From Candidatus Neomicrothrix sp. UBA4742 (GTDB lineage Bacteria > Actinomycetota > Acidimicrobiia > Acidimicrobiales > Acidimicrobilacustridaceae), in NCBI GenBank assembly GCA_002403895.1, contig DHIQ01000050.1, forward strand, positions 5,134 through 33,641: a stretch of DNA of 28,508 nt, written 5' to 3'. This document shows positions 14,662 through 22,595 of the stretch, piece after piece. A program made the translations under genes and the position numbers. How positions within the stretch are numbered: position 1 is the first letter of the stretch; each line of letters starts with the position of its first letter. The notes below the pieces were generated by a model. That model was not told the origin of the DNA. It searched no databases and saw only the letters and a program-made list of their open reading frames with translations.

Positions 14662-15576
14662 TCACGCACCGTCGGCGGCGTCGAGCCTGGTGGGATCGTC
14701 CACTCCAGCCGTGCCGGCTGCCCGGTCACCGGTCTGGCGTTCCACGTCGCGGTAGGCGACCTCGGCCATCCGTTCCCCGAACACGACCTCACCGGGGCTA
14801 CGCCCGTCGACGTGGCCCATGACCCCCAGGTAGAGCGGGTAGCCGAGCAGAGCCAACAAGCGGTCGGAGAAGCCGGCCGCCACCTCGGGCGGGATGCCGA
14901 GGTAGGGATTCTGCTGCTGGCGCACGAAGCCAGGGCAGTACTGGACGTTCACCCCGAGCCGCCAATCGTCGCTCGTGGTGTTGGCCCCGCCTCCGTGCCA
15001 CAGGCTGCCGTGGAAGATCATGACGCTGCCGGCAGCCATCTCCAGCGAGCGCACCTCGACATCGATGGGTCGGTTTCGAGACGCCGGCGTCGCCGGCCAG
15101 CCATGCGAGCCGGGCACGAAGCGGGTGCCGCCATTGGCTGAGGTGAAGTCGGTGAGCGCCCACATGCTGGTCACCATCATCGGGGCGTGAGGTCGCCGCA
15201 GGTGGTGCGACATCACCCCGTCGTCGCCGTGCATCGGCTGCTCGTGCTCGCCGGGCCCGATGTCGATGGAGGTCATGCCCGACAGCAGGCACCCGGGATC
15301 GAGCATGCGGTCCACCACACCGAGCACATTGGGGTGCACCGGCATGGCCTGAAAGGCCGGGTCTTTGGCCAGCAGGTTGTACATGCGCAGCGTGGCCCTC
15401 CCCTCCATGCCCGTGCCGAGCGGCTGCACGCCCCGCTCGCGCTCGACACGCCGGATGGTGTCGCGCAGCTTGGTCACGAGCTCGGGCTCGATGGCGTCCT
15501 CGACCACCGTGTAGCCGTCGGCATGAATCCGGGCGACATGCGACTCAATCCCCGTCTCGTCGAGCACCATCCTCAT
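14662..15576 (-). CDS. Phytanoyl-CoA dioxygenase (PhyH) family protein
   Basis: A 304-residue Fe(II)/2-oxoglutarate-dependent oxygenase. The facial triad is His116-x-Asp118 (QPMHGDDG) and His194 (SLWHGGGANT); Arg206 in DDWRLGVNVQY is placed to bind 2-oxoglutarate. TRFVPGSHGW (151-160) is typical of the family, whose members hydroxylate phytanoyl-CoA, ectoine, small natural products or aliphatic acids. The substrate cannot be told. The start at 15576 has GAGGGGAG upstream; a second in-frame ATG two codons later is equally possible. It is divergent from the GNAT gene (41-bp gap) and upstream of nadK, with which it may share a transcript. Confidence 0.85.
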   Translation of the reverse strand: MRMVLDETGIESHVARIHADGYTVVEDAIEPELVTKLRDTIRRVERERGVQPLGTGMEGRATLRMYNLLAKDPAFQAMPVHPNVLGVVDRMLDPGCLLSGMTSIDIGPGEHEQPMHGDDGVMSHHLRRPHAPMMVTSMWALTDFTSANGGTRFVPGSHGWPATPASRNRPIDVEVRSLEMAAGSVMIFHGSLWHGGGANTTSDDWRLGVNVQYCPGFVRQQQNPYLGIPPEVAAGFSDRLLALLGYPLYLGVMGHVDGRSPGEVVFGERMAEVAYRDVERQTGDRAAGTAGVDDPTRLDAADGA

Positions 15577-15617
15577 CTCACTTCTCCCCTCGTCACGCGT
15601 CTGGAAGTATCCCCATC

Positions 15618-16307
15618 GTGGACGCTCTCGACAACTGGGTGTGGCGCGCCCTCACCGGACCGCAAGCTCACCTGAGCGAGGGTAGCGGCGAGGCACGGCG
15701 CTATGAGCCCACCGTCTCCCCCTTCGCCGCCATGCCCGATGAGGTCACCCCCGCAGCCTGGTCGGCCCTGGCCGAGTTGATGGCCCCGGATGAAGTGGCG
15801 GTGCTGTTCCGGGCCGAAGTCGGTCCGTTGCCCGACGGATGGGCCGAGATGATGCGGCTCCCGGGCCTGCAGATGCTGGGGCCGCCCCCGGGGCGCCCCC
15901 GTCCCTCGGGGCCCGACGTCGACGTGGAGCTGCTCACCGCCGATGACGTGCCGGCCATGGTCGAGCTCGTCGGCCTCACTCAGCCGGGACCGTTCGAGGC
16001 CCGCACCATCGAGCTGGGAACCTATCTCGGCGTGCGCGACGGCAGTCGGCTCATCGCCATGGCCGGCCAGCGCATGCGACTCGAGGGCTACACCGAGATC
16101 AGCGCCGTGTGCACCCGTTCGGACCATCAGGGCAAGGGCCTGGCCGGCGTGTTGGTAGAACGCCTGGTGGAAGAGATCCATCGGCGAGGCGACGTCCCGT
16201 TCCTGCACGCGGCGTCCACGAATGTGATGGCGATCAGCCGGTACCGGTCACTGGGGTTCACGACGCGCCGCGAGGTCGAGGCCGTGGCCTTCACCGTGAT
16301 CCCCTGA
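15618..16307 (+). CDS. GNAT-family N-acetyltransferase
   Basis: A 229-residue protein. The N-terminal part (1-100) is not assigned. The C-terminal GNAT domain (about 101-228) has the acetyl-CoA signature in VCTRSDHQGKGLAGVLVERL, with the Q-x-x-G-L/A loop at 171-176, followed by FLHAASTNVMAISRYRSLGFTTRREV, typical of FR47-like acetyltransferases. The acceptor is unknown. The start is a GTG; TATCCC ends 4 bases before it and there is no Shine-Dalgarno sequence, so the transcript may be leaderless. The gene is divergent from the PhyH-family gene and convergent with the DUF2237 gene. Confidence 0.85.
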   Translation: MDALDNWVWRALTGPQAHLSEGSGEARRYEPTVSPFAAMPDEVTPAAWSALAELMAPDEVAVLFRAEVGPLPDGWAEMMRLPGLQMLGPPPGRPRPSGPDVDVELLTADDVPAMVELVGLTQPGPFEARTIELGTYLGVRDGSRLIAMAGQRMRLEGYTEISAVCTRSDHQGKGLAGVLVERLVEEIHRRGDVPFLHAASTNVMAISRYRSLGFTTRREVEAVAFTVIP

Positions 16308-16313
16308 GGCGGC

Positions 16314-16330
16314 CCCGAGGGCTGCTCGGG
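16314..16330. terminator. Short hairpin after the GNAT gene
   Basis: CCCGAG (16314-16319) and CTCGGG (16325-16330) close a 5-base loop just after the GNAT stop codon, between two convergent genes. It resembles a GC-rich terminator stem without a T tract. Confidence 0.35.
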
Positions 16331-16368
16331 CGTCGGCCGCGACGGGGGCCCGCGACCCGGTGCACCGC

Positions 16369-16728
16369 CTAATCGATGGCGTGGGCCTGGAGCTGTTCGA
16401 GCGCGATCACCTCGAGGGCCCGCTCGTGGGTCGAGGCCAGCACCACCCCGGGGGCCGCGCCAGCGTCGAGCGCCTCAGCCCAACGCGACGCGCACAGGCA
16501 CCACTGGTCACCGGGCGTCAGTCCGGCGAAGCCGTACTGGGGCGTCGGCGTGAGCAGATCGTTACCCTGCGAGAGCGAGAAGTCGAGGAACTCCTCCGTG
16601 ACCCGTACGCATACGACGTGGGCACCCACGTCTTCGGCGCTGGTGTTACAGCATCCGTCACGGAAGAAGCCGGTGAGCGGGGCCGTACTGCACACCCCCA
16701 ACTCACCACCGAGCACGTTGTTGGCCAT
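16369..16728 (-). CDS. DUF2237 family protein
   Basis: A 119-residue protein matching the DUF2237 pattern over its full length: NVLGGELGVCSTAPLTGFFRDGCC, EDVGAHVVCVRVTEEFL, FSLSQGNDL and PGDQWCLCASRW, ending in HERALEVI. The many conserved Cys (13, 26, 27, 40, 77, 79) could bind a metal. The function is unknown. Position 16728 (MANNVLGG) is the preferred start because family members open near NVLGG; an ATG four codons upstream (16740) is possible. The gene is divergent from the Ddn-family gene. Confidence 0.8.
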   Translation of the reverse strand: MANNVLGGELGVCSTAPLTGFFRDGCCNTSAEDVGAHVVCVRVTEEFLDFSLSQGNDLLTPTPQYGFAGLTPGDQWCLCASRWAEALDAGAAPGVVLASTHERALEVIALEQLQAHAID

Positions 16729-16799
16729 CACCCATACCATCGCGCTGATGACCGCCGACGACGCCATTCGCCGCCAGCGCACCATCGCTGAGTGCCCGG

Positions 16800-16805
16800 T
16801 AGGGT
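16800..16805 (+). promoter_or_regulatory. Candidate leaderless -10 element of the Ddn-family gene
   Basis: TAGGGT ends exactly 7 bases before the ATG at 16813; the intervening bases (CAGGTCC) are too close to the ATG to act as a Shine-Dalgarno site. Confidence 0.55.
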
Positions 16806-16812
16806 CAGGTCC

Positions 16813-17244
16813 ATGCCCAGTGACGCGGTATTGAAGACCATGAACGGGGTCCATCGGGCCATCCTGAAGCTCAGCTTCGGGCGGCTGGGGTGGGATGCCA
16901 GCAACATGCCCGTGCTGGAGCTCACCACCACTGGCCGCAAGAGCGGTCAGCCCCACCCGGTCATGTTGACCTCGCCGTTGCAGGAGGGGTCGACCATCGT
17001 GGTGGTCGCCTCCCGGGGCGGCGACGATCAGCACCCGGCCTGGTTCCTCAACTTGCGGGACAACCCGGACGTCCAGGTGTCGCTCAAGGGCGGACCGACT
17101 GAACCGATGCGGGCCCGGGTGGCCAGTTCCGAGGAACGGGCACGGCTGTGGCCACTCGTTACCGCCGATCACGAGAACTACGCCGGTTATCAGACCAAGA
17201 CCGACCGCGAGATCCCGCTGGTGCTCCTCGAACCGGTGTCGTGA
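16813..17244 (+). CDS. Ddn-family F420-dependent nitroreductase-like protein
   Basis: A 143-residue protein of the deazaflavin (F420)-dependent nitroreductase family, the group of mycobacterial Ddn and its paralogues. Recognisable parts are MPVLELTTTGRKSGQPHPVMLTS (about 33-55), VVVASRGGDDQHPAWFLNLRDNP (about 62-84) and the closing YQTKTDREIPLVLLEP. These correspond to the split beta-barrel that binds F420. Typical reactions are reduction of quinones or other electrophiles with F420H2; the natural substrate is unknown. The start at 16813 is supported by a TAGGGT hexamer 7 bases upstream and by the family's usual N-terminus. It converges with hmgA. Confidence 0.85.
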   Translation: MPSDAVLKTMNGVHRAILKLSFGRLGWDASNMPVLELTTTGRKSGQPHPVMLTSPLQEGSTIVVVASRGGDDQHPAWFLNLRDNPDVQVSLKGGPTEPMRARVASSEERARLWPLVTADHENYAGYQTKTDREIPLVLLEPVS

Positions 17245-17289
17245 ACCGCGGAACCGCGACCCCCACGACCTCACTGCTCACCGGGTCAG

Positions 17290-18456
17290 TCAGCGGACGT
17301 GCCCTTCGGCCCACGTCCAGGGATAGTCCTCCGCGCTGATCTGGCGGCCCGACTCGGCCACCTCGAGTCGCCTGAACGTGTCGACCATGACGGCGAGCTC
17401 GTCGGTGCGTTCCCTGACGATGGCGGCCTCCAGGCTCCCCGGCTGGGGGCCATGGACGAATCCGGCCGGGTGGAACGAGATCGAGCCGGCCGCGATCCCC
17501 GATCCGGCGCGGCTCATGAAGTCGCCCGCCGCGTAGAAGAGCACCTCATCGCTGTCGACGTTGGCGTGGTGGTACGGAACCTTGATGGCATCGGGGTGGA
17601 GGTCGAAGAGCCGGGGCACGAACGAACACACCACGAATCCCGGACCCTCGAACGTCTGATGCACGGGCGGGGGCTGATGAATCGTCCCAACAATGGGCTC
17701 GAAGTCATGGATGGAGAACCGGTACGGATAGAGCGTGCCGTCCCAGCCGACCACGTCGAACGGGTGGTGAGCGTGGCAGTGCCGGCTGAGTCCCCCGGCG
17801 TGACGGACCAGCACGTCCGCTGGCCCCTGCTCGGGCTCGGGCGGCGTCTCGGGACCATGGAGATCCCGTTCACAGAACGGGGCGCCTTCTCGGAACTGAC
17901 CTCGCTCGGTGAGATAGCGGGCAGGCGGCGCGACGTGGCCGGAGGCCTCCAACACCAGGAGGTCCAGGCGCGGGGTGTTGAGTCGCCAGCGATGGGTCGT
18001 CGACATCGGGATGACGACATAGTCACCGGGGCCTAGATCGACCGGTCCGAAGGAGGTCTCCAGCGTCGCGGTGCCAGCATGCACGTAGACGAGCTCGTCA
18101 CCGGTGGCGTTGCGGTAGAGACCGCTGGGGCGATCGGCGTGGACCACGGAGATGGCGACGTCCGCGTTGGCCAACAGCAGGTGCCGGCCCAGGACGGGAT
18201 CGCCGCCCACGGGCAACTCGGTGGTGCGTAGGTGACGGGGCACGAGCGGGTGATCGAGACGGAAGGCACCCCGGTCATCGTCCACCGCTTCGGCGCCCAC
18301 AATGGCCGACGGCGAGTGGCGGTGATACAGCAGTGACGAGGCCCCGGAAAAGCCGGCCGTACCCATCAACTCCTCGTGCAGGTAGCCGCCGTCGGCGGCT
18401 GACACCCGGACGTGGCGCTTGGATGGGACCTCTCCAACTCGTCGGTAGTGGGTCAC
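17290..18456 (-). CDS. hmgA: Homogentisate 1,2-dioxygenase
   Basis: A 388-residue enzyme that opens the ring of homogentisate to maleylacetoacetate, using Fe(II) and O2. It is of the shorter bacterial type, whose opening pattern (YRRVGEVPSKRH, then HEELMGTAGFSGASSLLYH) I recognise. The cupin iron site is in VPYHHANVDSDEVLFY (His296/His297, Glu304) and FHPAGFVHGPQPG (His329, His335). The start is a GTG at 18456, only 9 bases after the hpd stop, with no strong Shine-Dalgarno sequence, so translation probably depends on coupling. It is the last gene of phhA-hpd-hmgA. The following enzymes, maleylacetoacetate isomerase and fumarylacetoacetase, are not in the window. Confidence 0.9.
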   Translation of the reverse strand: MTHYRRVGEVPSKRHVRVSAADGGYLHEELMGTAGFSGASSLLYHRHSPSAIVGAEAVDDDRGAFRLDHPLVPRHLRTTELPVGGDPVLGRHLLLANADVAISVVHADRPSGLYRNATGDELVYVHAGTATLETSFGPVDLGPGDYVVIPMSTTHRWRLNTPRLDLLVLEASGHVAPPARYLTERGQFREGAPFCERDLHGPETPPEPEQGPADVLVRHAGGLSRHCHAHHPFDVVGWDGTLYPYRFSIHDFEPIVGTIHQPPPVHQTFEGPGFVVCSFVPRLFDLHPDAIKVPYHHANVDSDEVLFYAAGDFMSRAGSGIAAGSISFHPAGFVHGPQPGSLEAAIVRERTDELAVMVDTFRRLEVAESGRQISAEDYPWTWAEGHVR

Positions 18457-18465
18457 GGCTGTCGC

Positions 18466-19596
18466 TCACAGGTTCCCGCGCTGCGCCTGCTCGCGCTCGA
18501 TGGCCTCGAACAGCGCTTTGAAGTTCCCCTCGCCGAACCCCTTGGCTCCCGCCCGCTGGATGATCTCCAGGAACAACGTCGGCCGGTCGGTGATGTTCTC
18601 GGTGAAGATCTGGAGAAGGTACCCGTCGCGATCCTCGTCGATCAGGATCCCGAGCTCGGCCAGCGTGTCCCACGGCAGCCCGATGTGCCCGAGGCGGCTG
18701 GTCACGTCGTCGTAGTAGCTCGGGGGTGTGTCCAAGAAACGCACGCCTCGCTGCCGCAGCGCTCGAACGGTCGCCACGATGTCGTCGGTCCCGAGCGCCA
18801 GGTGCTGCACCCCGGGGCCGTCGTAGGTGTCCAGGTACTCCTGAATCTGGCTTTTGCGGCGACCCTCGGCCGGCTCGTTGAGCGGTAACAGGATGTTCTC
18901 GCCGTTCCACACCACCGTGGACATGAGCGCTGAGTATTCCGTGCGAATCTGCTCGTCGTCGTAGTGCAGGAGCTCTGAGAAGCCGAGCACCGACTCGTAG
19001 AAGTTGACCCACCGCGTCAGGCTGCCCAACTCGACGTTGCCCACCACGTGGTCGATCCGATCGATGCCCACGGCCGGCCCGGGAGGCAAGGGCGGCAATC
19101 CCTCGGTCCGGTATCCCGGTGCGAACCAGCCCCGGTAGCGGTCGCGAGCGACGAACGAGTGGACCGTCTCGCCGTAGGCCCTCACCGTCGCCGTGCGCAT
19201 CACGCCGTCCTCGTCGCCCACCTCGGCCGGCTCGGACACGGCCACCGCACCGCGCGCCACCGCTCCGGCGAAGGCGTCGTCGACGTCGTCGACCTCCCAG
19301 GCGAGGTCCCGGACCCCGTCGCCGTGTCGCTGGACGTGGGCGGTGATCGGTGATCGGGCGCTGAGGCCGGCCGTCACCACGAAGCGGACCGCACCCTGGT
19401 CCAAGACGTACGACGCCCGGTCGATTGCTCCGGTCTCGGGACCCGCGTAGGCGCTGATGGTGAACCCGAAAGCCGAACAGAAGAACTGGGCCGTCGTACG
19501 GGCGTTGCCGACCCACAGCTCGACGTGATCCCAACCTCGGAGGAGACGGGCGGTGGGTCCACGCCCGCCGGGCACGTCGGTCATCGCGTTAGCCAT
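18466..19596 (-). CDS. hpd: 4-hydroxyphenylpyruvate dioxygenase
   Basis: A 376-residue enzyme that converts 4-hydroxyphenylpyruvate to homogentisate. The N-terminal vicinal-oxygen-chelate half opens with GWDHVELWVGNA (21-32). The C-terminal half carries the iron ligands His183 (RIDHVVGNV), His265 (GVQHLALGT) and Glu344 (TLFLEIIQRAG), with the late family block GFGEGNFKALFEAIEREQ. Length is normal for the family. The ATG at 19596 has AAGGAG 6 bases upstream. The last eight bases of phhA overlap the start (ATGGCTAA), so the two are probably translationally coupled. A second in-frame ATG at 19584 is less well placed. Confidence 0.95.
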   Translation of the reverse strand: MANAMTDVPGGRGPTARLLRGWDHVELWVGNARTTAQFFCSAFGFTISAYAGPETGAIDRASYVLDQGAVRFVVTAGLSARSPITAHVQRHGDGVRDLAWEVDDVDDAFAGAVARGAVAVSEPAEVGDEDGVMRTATVRAYGETVHSFVARDRYRGWFAPGYRTEGLPPLPPGPAVGIDRIDHVVGNVELGSLTRWVNFYESVLGFSELLHYDDEQIRTEYSALMSTVVWNGENILLPLNEPAEGRRKSQIQEYLDTYDGPGVQHLALGTDDIVATVRALRQRGVRFLDTPPSYYDDVTSRLGHIGLPWDTLAELGILIDEDRDGYLLQIFTENITDRPTLFLEIIQRAGAKGFGEGNFKALFEAIEREQAQRGNL

Positions 19597-20470
19597 GGGG
19601 CACTCCTTGTCGTTCATCGGATCGATGGTTGGCGACGAGACGGGCATAGGTGTCGTCGTCGTACGACGCGAAGAAGGCCCCGAGTTCGTCGACCTGGCGT
19701 TCCAGCGACGCGCCGGCGAACAGCACCGGCTGGTAGTGGGTGATGTCGTAGTCGGTGGTCCCCATGGCCAGAAGGTCCATGGGCCGGATCTGGGCGTTGC
19801 GGAACGCCTGGATCTCACCGAAAGACGACAGCAACCCGGCACCCCAGGCCCGCACCTGGTTTCGCTCGTAGACCACGCCGAACTCGATCGTGTACCAGAA
19901 GACCCGGCTGAAGAACTCCAGTGCTGGTTCGGTCTCCGCCCGGAGCGAGGCCCGACCGGCCTCCTGGTACAACTGGGCCAGGGACGGACTGGCGAGCATC
20001 GTGGCGTGGCCGATCAACTCATGGGCGAGATCAGGCTCGGGTGTGTACAGCGGCACGCTGGCATGGCGGAGATATTGGGTGGACAGAAAGCGACGCTCGG
20101 CCAGAGCCGCGTAGAACGTCCGGGTCGGGACCAAGCCGGGAACCGGTCCCATGCGAAACCCGGTGAGCTCCCCCAGTCGGTCGGTGACCTCTCGCAGTTG
20201 TGGAACCCGACCGTCCGGCAGCGCCAAGTCGTGGCCGGCGCGTACTACTTCGGCGCAGGCGAACGCTCGGTGGAGGTCAGCGAGCGTGCCCGACAGGAGC
20301 GCCCACAGGGCGTCTTCATCAGGCGTGTAGCGCACGTCCGGGATCCGGTCACCAGGCCGGTAGTGCTGGGCCAGCGCGGCGATCTCCGCCCGGCGCCGAC
20401 GGTAATCCGCATCGGCGAAGCCAGGATGGTCGCTCCCCAGCTCCACGGCGCTTGGTACCTTTTCCCCCAT
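19589..20470 (-). CDS. phhA: Phenylalanine 4-monooxygenase
   Basis: A 293-residue pterin-dependent aromatic amino acid hydroxylase that makes tyrosine from phenylalanine. The iron site is His150 and His155 in PDLAHELIGHATML and Glu196 in FWYTIEFGVV, the canonical 2-His-1-Glu set. Other conserved parts are RTFYAALAERRFLSTQYLRH (117-136) and GAGLLSSFGEIQAF (210-223). It is close to the length of the bacterial monomeric enzymes and lacks the regulatory ACT domain of the animal enzyme. It is the first gene of the operon with hpd and hmgA. An Lrp/AsnC-type regulator is divergent, with an inverted repeat between them. Confidence 0.94.
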   Translation of the reverse strand: MGEKVPSAVELGSDHPGFADADYRRRRAEIAALAQHYRPGDRIPDVRYTPDEDALWALLSGTLADLHRAFACAEVVRAGHDLALPDGRVPQLREVTDRLGELTGFRMGPVPGLVPTRTFYAALAERRFLSTQYLRHASVPLYTPEPDLAHELIGHATMLASPSLAQLYQEAGRASLRAETEPALEFFSRVFWYTIEFGVVYERNQVRAWGAGLLSSFGEIQAFRNAQIRPMDLLAMGTTDYDITHYQPVLFAGASLERQVDELGAFFASYDDDTYARLVANHRSDERQGVPHG

Positions 20471-20511
20471 ATCTCAACATGGTGATCCCATCGCGCAGTT
20501 CATGGGGGAAT

Positions 20512-20527
20512 TCTCGACGTTTCGAGA
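20512..20527. promoter_or_regulatory. Inverted repeat between phhA and the Lrp/AsnC gene
   Basis: TCTCGA-CGTT-TCGAGA is a perfect 6-bp inverted repeat in the AT-richer gap between phhA (minus) and the regulator (plus). TATCTT at 20532-20537 beside it is a plausible plus-strand -10. The repeat may be where the AsnC-type protein controls both genes. Confidence 0.4.
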
Positions 20528-20572
20528 CAAATATCTTTGGAAGCCCCCTTTTCTGAAGCAAACGTCCACCGC

Positions 20573-21049
20573 ATGTGGAATCCTGTTGGGGTGGAACTGG
20601 ACGCGGTGGACCGTCGCATGGTGGCGCTCCTGCTCGACAATGGGCGCTTGCCCGTAAACGAGTTGGCATTGAAGGCAAACGTGTCTCGTGCCACCGCCTA
20701 CAACCGCTTCGATCGCTTGCAGACCAACGGCGTGGTCACCGGGTTCACCGCGGTCGTTCCACCTGAGAAGGTTGGCCTCGGGGTCACCGCCCTGGTGCTC
20801 GTCAACGTCGACCAGCGCTCCTGGGGCCGCACCCGCGACAACCTGCTCGACCTGCCCGGACTCGAGTACCTCGCCCTGACCAGCGGCCAGTTCGACATGG
20901 TGCTGCTGGTGCGCGTGGCCGACATCGCCGCCCTGCGCGACGTCGTGCTCGTGCGCCTCCACGCCGTCGAGGGAGTGCGCAGCACCCAGACCGTGTTCGT
21001 CCTGGAGGAACAGCGGCTCCCGTTGGATGTCGAGGCCACCTGCTCCTGA
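20573..21049 (+). CDS. Lrp/AsnC-family transcriptional regulator
   Basis: A 158-residue protein. The N-terminal winged helix-turn-helix begins at LDAVDRRMVALLLDNGRLPVNELA and has its recognition helix in VSRATAYNRFDRLQTNGVVTGF. A C-terminal RAM/ACT-like domain follows (VTALVLVNVDQRS, then YLALTSGQFDMVLLVRVADI), the part that binds amino-acid effectors and forms the oligomer. It is divergent from phhA, so phenylalanine, tyrosine or a related aromatic is the likely effector (inference). Start choice is uncertain: ATG 20573 is used, GTG 20591 is possible, and a TTG at 20537 overlaps the apparent -10 TATCTT. Confidence 0.85.
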   Translation: MWNPVGVELDAVDRRMVALLLDNGRLPVNELALKANVSRATAYNRFDRLQTNGVVTGFTAVVPPEKVGLGVTALVLVNVDQRSWGRTRDNLLDLPGLEYLALTSGQFDMVLLVRVADIAALRDVVLVRLHAVEGVRSTQTVFVLEEQRLPLDVEATCS

Positions 21050-21134
21050 GCTCCCCGGCGCGACCACCACGACCGCGCGAACATCGTCATGGGTCCGCCA
21101 CCCCGCACCCCTTAGCCGAGGAGCCCGGAAACGC

Positions 21135-22511
21135 ATGGACTACGCCGACTCGCTGCTCGAGCTCATCGGAAACACCCCGCTGGTTCGGCTGCGCAAGGTG
21201 GTGGGCGACGTCCCCGGCATGGTCCTGGCCAAGGTCGAGTACCTCAACCCCGGGGGCTCGGTGAAGGACCGCATCGCGCTGCGCATGGTGGAGGCGGCCG
21301 AGGCCAGTGGTGCGCTCCAGCCCGGAGGGGTCATCGTCGAACCCACCAGCGGCAACACCGGGGTCGGGCTGGCCATCGTGGGTCAGGAGAAGGGCTACCG
21401 CTGCGTGTTCGTGTGCCCGGACAAGGTGTCAGGCGACAAGACCGCGGTGCTGCGGGCCTATGGCGCCGAGGTGGTGGTGTGCCCCACCGCCGTCGACCCT
21501 GACCATCCCGACTCCTATTACTCGGTGTCGGACCGGCTCGTGCGCGAGACACCCAAGGCGTGGAAGCCTGACCAGTACTCCAACCCGGACAACCCCCGAT
21601 CCCACGAGGAGACCACGGGGCCAGAGATCTGGCACCAGACCGACGGCCGCGTCACCCACGTCGTGTGCGGCATCGGCACGGGGGGAACGATCACCGGCGT
21701 CGGCCGCTACCTGAACCGGGTGAGCGACGGCCGGGTGCAGATCATCGGCGCCGATCCGGAAGGTTCCGTCTACTCCGGCGGAACCGGGCGTCCCTACCTG
21801 GTCGAGGGAGTGGGCGAGGACTTCTGGCCGCAGACCTACGACCGCGAGGTCACCGACCGGATCATCGCGGTGTCCGACAAGGACAGCTTCGCCATGACTC
21901 GACGCCTGGCCCGGGAGGAGGGCCTGCTGGTGGGCGGCTCTTGTGGCATGGCCGTCGTCGCCGCCCAGCGTGTCGCCGCCGAGGCTGGTCCCGACGCCAT
22001 CGTGGTGGTGGTGCTCCCCGATGGTGGGCGCGGCTATCTGTCCAAGATCTTCGATGACGGCTGGATGGCCGACTACGGCTTCCTCGACACGGCCACAAGC
22101 GAGCCGAAGGTGGCCGACATTCTCACTCGCAAGGGTGCGGTGTTGCCAGGACTGGTGCACGTCCATCCCGATGAGACGGTCGAGTCGGCCATCGCCATCC
22201 TGCGGGAATACGGCGTGTCGCAGATGCCCGTCGTGCGGGCCGAGCCGCCGGTCATGGCGGCGGAGGTGGTGGGCTCGGTGGTCGAGCGCGACCTGCTGCA
22301 AGAGTTGGTGGAGGGGCGCGCCGCCATGGGTGACCGGCTCGAGGACCACATGTCGCCGCCCCTCCCGTTGATCGGCGGGGGCGAGCCCCTCTCCGCTCTA
22401 CTGGCCACGCTGGAACAGGCGGACGCGATCGTCGTGTTGGAGGACGGTAAGCCACAGGGGGTCGTCACCCGCCAGGACGTCCTCGGCTTCTTGGCCGACA
22501 CCGAATCGTGA
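21135..22511 (+). CDS. cbs: Cystathionine beta-synthase
   Basis: A 458-residue PLP enzyme that condenses serine and homocysteine to cystathionine. The catalytic domain has the PLP lysine Lys44 in NPGGSVKDR, the substrate loop TSGNTG (71-76), and the phosphate loop GTGGT (181-185). Two CBS domains follow, beginning near LPGLVHVHPDETVESAIAIL and MSPPLPLIGGGEPLSALL, which may sense an adenosyl ligand. There is no N-terminal haem-binding extension. GAGGAG lies 11 bases before the ATG at 21135, rather far, but upstream starts add only low-complexity sequence. Its stop codon overlaps a GTG that opens a possible 26-codon ORF. Confidence 0.93.
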   Translation: MDYADSLLELIGNTPLVRLRKVVGDVPGMVLAKVEYLNPGGSVKDRIALRMVEAAEASGALQPGGVIVEPTSGNTGVGLAIVGQEKGYRCVFVCPDKVSGDKTAVLRAYGAEVVVCPTAVDPDHPDSYYSVSDRLVRETPKAWKPDQYSNPDNPRSHEETTGPEIWHQTDGRVTHVVCGIGTGGTITGVGRYLNRVSDGRVQIIGADPEGSVYSGGTGRPYLVEGVGEDFWPQTYDREVTDRIIAVSDKDSFAMTRRLAREEGLLVGGSCGMAVVAAQRVAAEAGPDAIVVVVLPDGGRGYLSKIFDDGWMADYGFLDTATSEPKVADILTRKGAVLPGLVHVHPDETVESAIAILREYGVSQMPVVRAEPPVMAAEVVGSVVERDLLQELVEGRAAMGDRLEDHMSPPLPLIGGGEPLSALLATLEQADAIVVLEDGKPQGVVTRQDVLGFLADTES

Positions 22512-22588
22512 CCGTGGACACCATGACCGAGGTGCCAACCATCCGCCTCAGCGGCGGGAACGTCGAGCTCCACCACCTGCCATTCTGA
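22508..22588 (+). CDS. Possible 26-codon ORF coupled to cbs
   Basis: The GTG at 22508 overlaps the cbs stop codon in the arrangement GTGA. The frame then runs for 26 codons (internal ATG at 22523), with a peptide ending in GNVELHHLPF, and stops 7 bases before the ATG of the cation exchanger gene. The overlap suggests translational coupling and could pass ribosomes to the next gene. No homologue is recognised. It may be only a spacer. Confidence 0.25.
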   Translation: MTVDTMTEVPTIRLSGGNVELHHLPF

Positions 22589-22595
22589 TCGACCG

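Noticed and set aside
17247..17258. Short palindrome CGCGG-AA-CCGCG after the Ddn-family gene
   Set aside because: Only 5 bp per arm in a very GC-rich region; too weak to call a terminator.
16729..17274. N-terminal extension of the DUF2237 protein
   Set aside because: The extra part is antisense to the Ddn-family gene and has no homology; the family starts at about NVLGG.
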